Shown here: in pieces, positions 1 through 9,805 of the stretch
How the letters are laid out: each line of letters begins with the position of its first letter
How positions within the stretch are numbered: the first letter of the stretch is position 1
NCBI RefSeq assembly: GCF_022682495.2
Contig: NC_071387.1
Coordinates: forward strand, 199,122,143-199,186,142
Direction of reading: 5' to 3'
Source: Desmodus rotundus
Taxonomy: Eukaryota; Chordata; Mammalia; Chiroptera; Phyllostomidae
DNA: 64,000 nt
Notes under the pieces: generated by a model
The model's database searches: none
Told to the model about the DNA's origin: nothing
The model's input: only the letters and a program-made list of their open reading frames with translations
Program-made: the position numbers and the translations under genes

Positions 1-107
1 ACCCCCTACTGGAGACCTGGCCCACAACCCAGGCATGTGCCCTGACTGGGAATTGAACCAGTGGTTTGCAGGCCCACGCTCAATCCACTGAGCTACACCA
101 GCCAGGG
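1..107 (-). mobile_element. VES-type tRNA-derived SINE, tRNA-like head (cut by window edge)
   Basis: Read on the minus strand this is the tRNA-like head of a bat VES SINE: an A-box-like TAGCTCAGTGG near the right end and a B-box GGTTCAATTCC (plus-strand positions 49-59). The body continues left of the window, so only about half is seen. The same head occurs at 24200-24298. VES SINEs are known from bats, which is the main clue to the host. Family assignment is by recognition, not by search. Confidence 0.9.
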
Positions 108-1235
108 GTCATTTGGTTGTTTTTCATGTGTTAGGATTAATCTTCACTTTCAAGACTGTCATTCAGCAAAGAAGAATGAGAACTGTGGTCCCAATTACAT
201 TAAACCTTAGGTAAAGGTGCAATGGTTAATATAGTGACATATAAAGCAATATTTATGTCTTTAGTTACCTTTACAAATAACATGGAGATAATATTCTTAA
301 ATATTAAAATAAAAATTAAAACTTACAAAAGGTACAGGATTTAAGGTCAAAATAACCACTGGAGAGCCTTCATATGTTCTCCTGTGATTGCCACTGCAGG
401 AAGTGACGTAATGTGGGTAATGCAGTTTGGAAGAGTGGAAGAAGCACAACATTTGGAGGCAAACAGTCCTGCTTTTACTAACTGTATAACTTTAACCACA
501 CTAAATCTGTTCCCCCGACTGGTGAGAGACAGAAGTGGTGCTCCTGGGGCTCTATGCTGAGACAAAAGAAGCAAACCTCGGAGCAGGAACGGATCCAGGA
601 AATATAGGCAAAGGATGGACAGTATCAGAATGTAGCAACATTCATCAAGCCTATCCTTCTGTATTAGCTCTGTTACTCCCCTTATTTGCTACCTCTCTAC
701 AAAGGCAAATGCAAATGCTTAAGGTAAGAACCACTATAAACTACAGGGACATGCCAGAGGAGAGTAGGGAGAAAGAGTGCTCTCTCACAATCCATCTTGG
801 AGGGAGAAAAATCTCCGGAAAGAACGTGGCTCCTGGCATCTCAAGAGGAGAGAGAAGTAGGCTGGGTCCTGCAAGCCTGCACAGAAAAAGGGTGAAGTGA
901 GAAGCTTGGAAAATGTGGCTCATCACTGCTAGGAGGCTCATTAACATCTCCAATGTTTCATTAATTTCCAAGAGAACTGTACACCCAGTATGCGCTCTAG
1001 ATACAAATAGTAACTGTGCTGAGGTTTCCTACTGGGCATTGAGGGATGGTGAGATTTAGGTGGATCTGAGGGGTAAGTGCATGACCAATGAGCGAAGGCC
1101 AGGACACAGAAAAACAGGGTCAGCTCTCCTGGGAAACATCGTTTGGCTGGAATTTATGAGGGCAGGGAAGACGAACTGCAAAGTGATGAATTAGAGTCTA
1201 AGTAGGAGGGTCTTTAACGCTAAGGTAAAGACAAC

Positions 1236-1473
1236 CTCTGGTCAGCGATTTTGAACCCACGTGCTGCAGCATACCGGCATGTAGCATGAATTTTTAAAAC
1301 ACGCACTACCTGACTGTTTAGTCAAGGGCACTGACCTCTTTTCCCTTAGATTGTCAAATACAAAAATGAGAACAGCCTTGAAAAGAGGTCAGTGTCCCCC
1401 CTGATTAAATAATCAGGTATTGCATGTTTTAAAAATTCTCATGGCACGCCAGTTGAAAACCACAGCTCTAGGC
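1236..1473. mobile_element. Palindromic hAT-type MITE with long terminal inverted repeats
   Basis: The left arm (about 1244-1350) and the right arm (about 1375-1465) are inverted copies. Examples are ACTGACCTCTTTTCCC against GAAAAGAGGTCAGTGT, and TTTTTAAAACACGCACTACC against GGTATTGCATGTTTTAAAAA. The ends resemble the hAT pattern (AGCGATTTTGAAC on the left, GTTGAAAACCACAG on the right). The flanks form an 8-bp near-duplication, CTCTGGTC (1236-1243) and CTCTAGGC (1466-1473), as expected for hAT insertion. No coding capacity is present, so it is a non-autonomous, roughly 220-bp element able to fold into one long hairpin. Confidence 0.75.
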
Positions 1474-1604
1474 AATGAAAAACCACCTTAAGGTTTTCAG
1501 CAAAAAAAGAGATATGACAAAAGTGGCGTTAATTCAGGGAAACCTTTCAAGATACTTCCTCATGAATCTGAGAGGGTAACCAGCCAGGACATTCACTTCC
1601 CTAA

Positions 1605-1735
1605 GCATTATTAACATTTATAGCCCTTTGCAAAGTCCTTTTCGTACATCCACTTTCATTTTATTCTCCCACTAAGCTCCAGAATCGTATGTTATTCTAA
1701 TCCCCTTTTTATAGCTGAGAAACATGAACATGTCA
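1605..1735 (-). mobile_element. MIR SINE fragment
   Basis: The plus strand reads like the reverse complement of the MIR core: 'cactttcattttattctccc', then 'ttattctaatcccc', then 'tagctgagaaac'. This corresponds to the 'ctcatttaatcctcacaa ... cccattttacagatgaggaaac' stretch of the family. It is strongly diverged, as expected for MIR. Boundaries are approximate. Confidence 0.6.
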
Positions 1736-4454
1736 CACAGGGTCCCAACAGGAAACAGATGGCAAACTCAATTTAGAGTAATTTACAGAGTGTTTAATTT
1801 CAAGGGGTTATCAAAGGATGAGGAAGTGTACAGAGTTGGGAGCCTGGGTCCAGTAACAGCGGGAAATCTGTGACCACTCCCAGACCAGGAGGGGTGAGGA
1901 GCCAGAGCTCACCCAGCTCTCCCAGAAGGAAAGAGTTGTGCAGAGAGGATGGTCAGGAAATGAGCAGTAGCCTTGGGTAGCAAAACGTCAACAATGCGAG
2001 GCACCTTTCTCCCAGGAAAGAGCCAAGGGAACAAATACTTTGATTTGTTCTCTGCCCACCCATCTCTCGTTAAAGGTCTACAAATTGGAATAACTCACTT
2101 CTAAGGAGCCAGGATTCAAATACTGTGGAGTGTGCTCTCTTCTACCTACTAAAGGTTGACAGTGTCATTCGAAGTGCCCATTGAACTTTGGACAGATTCG
2201 AAAGGGAAACCAGAAACATTGGTATAAAATGCTCAAGGAATTACTGGATGAGTTTCAAGTTGACACTGTTTTTATGCCTGTACCCTGAGTAAACACCAGC
2301 TTCTAAATTGGCATCAGCATTATCTTCTGTGCTGCTGTTTATGGAGACTTATTTTGTATTGCATGCATCTGCATCAGGATTGGTATTATTTTTACTTGAA
2401 TTCACCATTTTAACCATCTTTTTCAGATATAGAACAGATTGCAGCATTAATTGCAAAGAAATGAGAAGGAAAAAATCACACCAGTAGGAACCATATGTCT
2501 TATAGCTCTGAGGATTTTAGACTAAAACATAAACCAAGATTTACTAGGGAAGTATGATGCCACTCCACATGTGATAGGTGGGTAATTCTGTTACAACAAC
2601 GAACACCTGATAAATGCAGTGCCATATTTTCCAAAGCACATTACACAACTATAGTTCTGCTAGATATTGTTAGAAGTTAAGCACCCCTGCCTCCCCTCCT
2701 CCCCAAAGAACTCCCACAAAACCCTTTAGACCCTTTTAAAGTGAAATAGCATCCAAATTTCTTTAGAGTAAGTAACTGAAAATACTGCTAAATGAATCAC
2801 AAACACCTTTTGCCTTGGAAATAGCACCTATGAGGCTCAGCATCTCCTTCTAAAGGTGCCCGCGGCCCATAAGGAGGAAAGCAGCTGATTCCTGCACCAT
2901 GACAGCTATACCATATGATGAGCCCCTCAGCCACGGCTCATTAAACCAGGGGAGCCACCTGAGCTAATCAATCCATAAGTTGGCCTGTGACTTATGATGA
3001 TGCGGCTTAGTAGTAACTAGACAGTCACTCTGATTCTCCCTTTTGGGAATTTGAACCGGGACATATGGAGTAGACTGGCCAGCTGGTAATAGGAGGAACA
3101 AGACACAAAAGTAACTGAATCATGATACTAGTTGAGTAGCAGAGTTCAAAGTCACAACTTCCTATTACTACTGGGGACCTTGGATTCTGACCAACCAACA
3201 AACTGCAGTCTTAGAAACCTCCCGTGAGGCCCAACTACTTAGTTTTTCCTGCAATCCATGTAGCCTGGCTATATGTATGAGATTCCTTTTCCCTTCCTAC
3301 TTCATGTAGCTTTAGAATAAATTTCCTATTTGTCAAAATCACCAAATGACTTTCTTCCTTGCAACCAAAACGCACCCCTCTCCATTTTTCCAGTAATCAG
3401 ATTCATACTTACCTGGCTATGTTCCAGCGGAGTGTTTCTCTAAACCCAGCACTAACAGCAAAGCAGAACTTTCCGGGTGTATCTGCCATTGTTTCATACC
3501 CTTTCTACTTCCTTTTTTTCGAATGTTCTTACATGAGTGAATAAGAGATTATTATAGATAATCTTGAACCTTCTCTAATTAATACTTTTAAAAAGTTGAT
3601 GATGTGCAATCTTCTATTATTTGTAACATTATTTGTAGCATAATTCACACATAAGTTTGATCCACCTGTCAAGGAAGAGCTTTGGAGAGTCACTGTCCTA
3701 AAAGGTATGTAGAGTATTGGGTATAAATTATAACCCTGGATGTCAATCAACAGCTTTGCTGTTGTTGGTGGTGGTGGTAAAAATACAATTGCTTAATAGC
3801 GTGCTGGGCTCTAGATCAGCGAGCTCTCTTGGAAGCTCCCATTTTCTTCTTAGGTCTCCCCGTGCATACGGTGAAATAACCCCTCCCTAACACCAGAGGG
3901 CACTGTGCCTTCGGGTGGCCTGCCTGAGAGTTTCCCACACCAGCAACTGATTTTTTTTTTACAGCTTCTACATTTTCGCATCAAATTTAACCTTTCAGAA
4001 AAGCCTCTGCTTTTTCTTTTGGACATTCTAAGGCCAGGACTGGTTCCTAGGTTGAATGAGAACAGGAGGTTAAGAGAAGCTGCTAGAGACCAAGTTGCAC
4101 AGCAGGGAGAGCAATCTGTAGTTGCTACCCTGTCCTGTTGGGCCTCCAGCAAATTCAGTAATCTTAATCTTTCTAGTCTTCCTTGTCCTCACTTAAAATT
4201 AAGATACAATTCAGGTAAACCTGTCTAAAGAGCATAATTAAAGTGTTTTGTATTAGAATGTAAGATTAGATCCTGTTGATTATCATTCTAATTAAATAGG
4301 GGTAGTCAGAATCACCAACTTAAGTCTATTAAAATTGCATCTAATAGAACTTTTTAAGGAGAACACCCACCAAGTACTCCCAATAATCTTCTCATCCTAT
4401 AAACCTTCTTCTAGATCTACTCAGTATAGGAATTTTGGCTTATTTCACAATACA

Positions 4455-4948
4455 AATTGAAGTAATTTTTCTTTTTAAAATTTTTTCAAATTAAATTTAT
4501 TGGGGTGACACTGGTTAATAAAATTATATAGGTTTCCATGTACAATTCTACATCATCTGCATAGTGTGTGTTCACCGCCTCACGTCAAGTCTCCTTCCAT
4601 CTCCATTCATCCCCCCCTTTACCCTCTTCTACCTCCCCCACCCCCCTCCTCTCTGGTCATCACTGTGTCTCTTTGAGGGCTGTTTTTTTCTTAATCCTTT
4701 CACCTTTCTCACCCAGCACCCCACAACCTCCTCCTCTCTGACAGCTGTCAGTCTGTTCTCTGCACCCATGAGTCTGTTTCTGTTTTGTTAGTTTATTTTG
4801 TTCATTTGATTCCACATGTAGGTGAAATCATATAGTATTTGTCTATCTCTGACTGGCTTATTTCATTTAGTATAATGCTCTCCAGGTCCATCCATGCTGT
4901 AGTGAAAGGTAAGATTTCCTTTTTTTATGGCCAAGTAGTATTCCATTA
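4455..4948 (-). mobile_element. LINE-1 3' end, antisense
   Basis: The left edge shows the reverse complement of the LINE-1 tail ('aaatttattggggtgacact', 'ttaataaaattatatagg'). The right part is the reverse complement of the end of ORF2 and the start of the 3' UTR ('gtataatgctctccaggtcc', 'ggccaagtagtattccatt'). The element therefore points left and is 5'-truncated at about 4948. The 3' UTR middle (4590-4770) is C/T-rich. Its type agrees with bat LINE-1 3' ends. Confidence 0.85.
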
Positions 4949-6294
4949 AGGGGTAATTTTTCAAGCAATGTGTGTCTACACATTAATTCCCATAACACCT
5001 ATTGAACAGCAATTATGTGCCAGGCTTACATTTGCTAGATGCTAGCAAAAATACACAAGTTGTGCTTTTGTGAAGTTTTCCACCTAAGAGACAACATATT
5101 TTTTTTAATTGTAAAATTGAACCGACAGGTGCTACTAAGAGAGTTACATGAAGCTTCCAGCAGATACAACGCGTCGATCAGGAAGTGGTTCTCCAAAGAA
5201 AACTATTTGAGATCTGACAAATAAATAGGTGTCAAAGAGGCAAAAAGTGTCGGGGGCAGGGGGCAGGCAGAGATGAGGAGGGGGAGGACAAACTGAGCGT
5301 GTACCCGAAACTTCATGGGGGAAGAGCTGAGAAAAAATGACGTCGTTGTGGCTAGGGGTCAGTGTATGGAGGGGAAGCGAGAAAGTTGGGCCACCAGGGG
5401 CCTTCAAAACCATCACTATTTTTACTCTAAGACAACTGAAAGCCACTGAAGAGTTTTAAGCAGGGGGTTCCGTGATTATATTTGTATTGACAAGACTATC
5501 CTAAGCGCCGTGTAAAAAATGAATGCAAATAGCAGGAGAGGAGGCTGCTGTTCTTCGTGGAAGGATGACTCTGAAGGTGATGAGTTGTTGCGCGGACTGA
5601 ATAGTTAGGAAGTCAAGTCCGGAAAGCTTGGTGATAGAGTACATAAACTGCAAACGAGCTCACTGCGCTTGATTTCGAATTAGAAACTGTTTTAAAAGGG
5701 AGATGTCTGCGGGAGAACCCGTGGGGTCCCCGCGGTTATCCCCGCAAGTAAACGTTTCGCTGGGTTTTCCTGGGCCCCGTGGAAATGCTCCCTGATGCAG
5801 TATAGATGTCCGAGGAAAGGCGCTCGTCCCTGCACCACCAAGGCTCGGGTCTCGGGCAGCCTGGATTGCCAAGAGGAGGGCTGGATTCCCCGCTACAGTC
5901 CGGGGACCCCGGGAAGTACCTAGAACTCGGTAGTCTCGCTAGGTCCGGCTGCACGAAGCCGCAAGGAACTCTGGCCTCGGTTCCGGTATCATCCCAGTCC
6001 AGCCACGGAATTCAGGGCTCTGGGGATGTCCGAGAAGCTCCAACACCTTCTCTCGCTACGGTGGCCGGAAAGACGCTGCACTGATAGGCCGCCACAGACT
6101 GGAAGAAGGCGCACGCGTACTGCGGACTTCTAGCCTCACGAAAGGGTCCAGGCCAGGGCAGGCGTGGACCTGGAGTTTAGCGTCGGCCACGCCCTCTCCT
6201 CCCTCCACCGCTCTCCCATTTCCTAGAACCGCTGTCACCCAACAAGCTTCTCCATAGGCTTAGAGAAGGGAGAGCCCGCCTCTGCCCGGTATTG

Positions 6295-6299
6295 ATTGG
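6295..6299 (-). promoter_or_regulatory. Inverted CCAAT box (NF-Y-type)
   Basis: The plus strand reads GATTGGCTG, the reverse complement of an extended CCAAT box. It lies about 190 bp before the start codon and 46 bp before the ATF4-type element. Matching is by motif only. Confidence 0.55.
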
Positions 6300-6344
6300 C
6301 TGCCTGTCCCCGCAGGTTAGGAGGCTGGGTTTGGGCGCTTTTCG

Positions 6345-6353
6345 ATTGCATCA
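6345..6353 (-). promoter_or_regulatory. C/EBP-ATF response element (CARE/AARE) of TARS1
   Basis: ATTGCATCA on the plus strand (TGATGCAAT on the minus strand) equals the core of the amino-acid response element described for CHOP/DDIT3, which is bound by ATF4-C/EBP heterodimers. It sits 133 bp before the TARS1 start codon inside the CpG-rich region. Cytoplasmic aminoacyl-tRNA synthetase genes, TARS1 among them, are known ATF4 targets in the integrated stress response, so the site fits the gene. Binding itself is inferred. Confidence 0.8.
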
Positions 6354-6370
6354 GCTGGTCCCTTCCGAGC

Positions 6371-6376
6371 CACGTG
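6371..6376. promoter_or_regulatory. CACGTG E-box
   Basis: A palindromic CACGTG with context gccacgtggctc lies 110 bp before the start codon and 18 bp after the ATF4-type element. USF and MYC/MAX proteins bind such sites. The assignment is by motif only. Confidence 0.5.
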
Positions 6377-6485
6377 GCTCGTGTGCTGTGTTCCCGGGGA
6401 GCCCCAGCCCACCTCTGACCCGCCTGCGCTCTCCTCTCCTCCAGACCATCGCTTTTGAGTTCTGTCTTCTCTTCGTGGTTCTCCG

Positions 6486-6539
6486 ATGTCCGAGAAGGCC
6501 AGCAGTCCTTCAGGGAAGATGGGAGGCATGGAGAAGCCG
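6486..6539 (+). CDS. TARS1: TARS1 coding exon 1 (residues 1-18)
   Basis: Encodes [18 protein letters not shown] and ends in phase 0 before GTGAGT. The ATG at 6486 has a weak start context (C at -3, T at +4). In-frame ATGs at codons 12 (6519) and 15 (6528) have a purine at -3 and G at +4. The first ATG is kept because the reading from it matches the known mammalian N-terminus. The exon lies inside the CpG-rich region. The 5' UTR upstream is not delimited. Confidence 0.95.
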
Positions 6540-9500
6540 GTGAGTGGGGCCGGGAGGCCGGGCTGGGGCTCTTCTTGGTGCCCAGCGGCCCTACCGGGCG
6601 GGGGCGGGTGGAGGAAGCGGCTGGGGCACTAGGGGCGGAGGAACTCGTGGGGGGTACGATGAAGCTCCTACGCAAGTCAGAGACCCCTTTCGGAAGGGAC
6701 CGTCCATACATAAAGCAGGGTGGGGCCTTGCAGGTCAGCTCCAGGCCCGTCCTGTTCTTGCACTGGAGGAAACAGACCTTGAATGAGTTGCTCAGAACGA
6801 CACATCTAGTTAGAAATAGAGAATTACAGGACTCCCAGACGATTGTTTTTACCTCACCTGAAGCGAGCGCATTGCAGAACCTTACTTAATCCTAAAACCC
6901 TGTTAAGGGTAAAAGCTCTAGTTTAAAGAAGAGAAAACCGAGCTCCCGAGATCTGACGCAACTTTCCCAAGTTTGGGTGGTTTATAGTAAAGGGTGGAGG
7001 CCAGATGACCTGACAAACTAGAAGAGTTACACACTTTCCTGCTTAGTGCTGGAGGCACGCATCATTTTATTTCCACACACGCTAATCATTTCACCTTTGA
7101 ACTTTCCCTTAGTGTCATCCGTTGCTTAGGAATATTTCCCAGGTCACTTTCATGCCACCAGGCGAGGTTTTGTTGTTGTTGTTGTTTTATTTTAATAATT
7201 AACAAATAAGTGTTAAGTGTTCATTCAGCGTGCTGGGCCAAGCACTTAGGAAGGTGACTAGGACCCAGCCTGGCCTTGAGGGCTTCACATCCTGGTGTGA
7301 ATAACAGCTTAACAGTCATTTTGCTGTGGGGTTTACAGAAGAGTGAGTGCCAGTTCTGCTTGGGCGGGCTCTGTTGAATGGAGTTTGGAAGAGTGAGTGT
7401 AAGTTCCCCGGGTAAACCTGACAGGGCAGGGCTTTCCAGGCAAAGGCAGGGAAGGCAGTGAAAAGGGAACGGGGTGAATAAATTGTCCGTGGGTGGCTTG
7501 CAAGAGATATGCCTGAAGAGGGGCCACACCGATAAGAAGGATCTCAGGCAACCAAGAATAGTTGGGCTTGTTTTCTGCAAGTGAAAGTTTTTAAGCAAGG
7601 ATGTGACAGATATGAATTGTAGTTTTAGAGGTCACTCGGGAGTTGGGGTGGAAGGTGCGTTGGGAAAAGGTAAAGCCACAAGCAGGAGGCTGCTGTCGTA
7701 GTCCAAGTGAGAGATTCAGTTAAAGGAGACTCAACCCAGCTCTCTGGTAGGAGAGGTCACTTAAAAGCCACAATTTTCTCATCAATTTTCAGTCCCTGGG
7801 TTAGTCTTCTAATCCAGGGACCGAATGGGGAAAATGCATATGCCCACATTCTAAACTGTATTAAATGTAAATTCTAAACTAAATTAAATGTAAAGTGACA
7901 AATGGTGCCTTTTCATAGACTTTTTTCCATTTGTATTTTTTCACTTAAAAATGGTATCTTTACTGTTTTGTAACTTGTTTCTTTTTGCTTAATATAGTCA
8001 ACTTTCCATATGCATAAATATTCTGCTATGCCATTCTTAATTGGAGGTGATGTATGACTATTAAATATGCTATTTTTCTCTTCTATAATAATAATTGCAC
8101 CATACCTAATGTGTATTGAGTGCTGACTATGGGGTCTTGCACTATATCACATGTATTACCTCATTCAGTCCTCAAAATACCTATGCACTGGGTTTTGTTG
8201 TTATCCCCATTATACAGATGAGGAAACAGGCATAGCAACAGTAAATAACTTGATAAGACCCAGTATATATTCTGGAGCCAATACTCAAACCCCCAGTGCT
8301 GCCCTGCCTCCTGTCATCTGCCCGGAAACAAGTCAAGGACAGATACTCCACGAAATCATGGGATTCCCAGGAAATACCTATCCCAGCAGTCAGTCCCTGG
8401 GTTTGGATTTACCTAAAGTGCACTCTGAGGTGCTTTTTTTCAACTCCCAGATACCCCTGCAGAAGGTAATTCTGTAGCTTCCCTTCACAATTCGGTTCTG
8501 TGTCCCAGCTCCTGGGTTGACATTTTAGATTGTTTTTACATAAAGATGTAATATATAAACTCACATGTTTCTGTTCTGTGTTCATGGAAAATTAAGGACA
8601 GTTGCCTACTGTCTTCCCCATTGTAGTGAAGACAGAATGGGCCCCAGGGTCCCGAGAGACCTGTTTTAATGTCCCCGCTCTACTTCTTAGCACCTGTGGA
8701 CTGAAGGGCGAATTGCCCTCTTTGAGCCAGGGTTCTCATTTGTAAAATGGAGAGATATTTAGAACAAAGAAAACTGTTCGTTCTCTCCCTCTTTGCTACT
8801 ACTCTTACTCATTTGACAGATATCTCACTGACCAAAATCAAAGGCATTTTATCAAAAAGAGAGAATTGATTCTTTTCCCATTTTAAACCTGCACAGACAG
8901 ATGTACAATTAATTTTTACCCCTTCTCTTACCCAATTCTGTTGACTAGTTATATCATTTCTTTAATGTAGCAAAGGCCTTCGGGGAATCTTGTAACCCTG
9001 TAGGTTAGTGCTTGGTTAGAATGGACTTAAATTATGGTCATTATTCATCTGTTGACTGTAAATGAACCTTAAAAGTTTGTTAAATGCAGAATCCCAGAGT
9101 AGGGGAAGTTTTGGCTCAGCCTGAAGAGTCATTTATTTTTTTAATTATACAAGTGATATGCTTTATATGATTCAAAAAAAACAACCAAAATGTCCAACTA
9201 TTAAATGGATAAGTGGACGATGGGATATTATTTGCCAATAAAAAGGAAAGAAATACTGAAGCAGGTGACATGGATGCTCTTGATATCATGCTAAGTGAAG
9301 CAGGCCAGGCACCGGAGACCACATGTTTTAAAATGTTTAGAATGTGGAAATTTGTAGAGACAAAGCAGATTAGTGGTGGCCAGGTGCTGGGGGAGGGGCA
9401 CGGGAGCGATGGGAGCGACTGCTAATGGGTAGAGGGTTTCCTTTCGGGGTGATGAGAATGTTCTCCATCGATTATGGTGATAAATGCACAACTGTGGGCG

Positions 9501-9771
9501 CACTAAAAACCATGGAATTGTGCACTTTATGTCAGTGAATGGGATGGGAAAATACCTCAAAAAATCCTACTCCCAAAACATAAACATACAGAACTGTAAG
9601 AAAGCCTCCCCTTCATATCCCTAGTTCCACCCTCAAAACTTCTGGTGAGCACACAGTTGGCCGCTGTCAACACCTGGGCAGGTACCTTTCCTGCCACTTA
9701 CAGGCTGTGAGAACCTTAGAAAAGTCATCTGACTTTTTCCAACGCATTCTTATCTGTAAAACAGGAATGAT

Positions 9772-9805
<34 letters not shown>

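Larger units (their letters stand above)
108..5690. other. Intergenic DNA upstream of TARS1
   Basis: No exon or conserved protein segment was recognised on either strand. The stretch holds a palindromic MITE (1236-1473), a MIR fragment (1605-1735) and an antisense LINE-1 3' end (4455-4948), listed separately. Around 4960-5035 there is a weak MIR-like tail, and 5430-5560 resembles an old interspersed repeat that also shows at about 7560-7720 (shared run of the type 'aggaggctgctgt'). The remainder looks like unique, AT-rich mammalian sequence in which I see nothing specific. Confidence 0.6.
5700..6660 (+). promoter_or_regulatory. TARS1: CpG-rich promoter region of TARS1
   Basis: CpG density rises sharply from about 5700 and falls again after about 6660, enclosing exon 1. 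No TATA box stands out, as is usual for housekeeping promoters. Visible candidate sites are an inverted CCAAT box (6295-6299), an ATF4-type response element (6345-6353), an E-box (6371-6376), an NRF1-like GCGCACGCG (6109-6117) and paired GC boxes just inside intron 1 (about 6597-6612). There is no ATG between 6300 and the chosen start at 6486, so no upstream ORF is likely in the proximal 5' UTR. The transcription start is not directly visible; the pyrimidine-rich stretch at about 6425-6445 is one candidate. Confidence 0.85.

Noticed and set aside
1..107. A functional tRNA gene
   Set aside because: The A- and B-box-like words belong to a tRNA-derived SINE head; no complete cloverleaf with acceptor stem is formed.
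6235..6711. A 158-codon minus-strand frame across the TARS1 promoter, possible divergent gene
   Set aside because: It overlaps exon 1 and the CpG-rich region, has low-complexity P/S/A-rich sequence, and no splice or family evidence.
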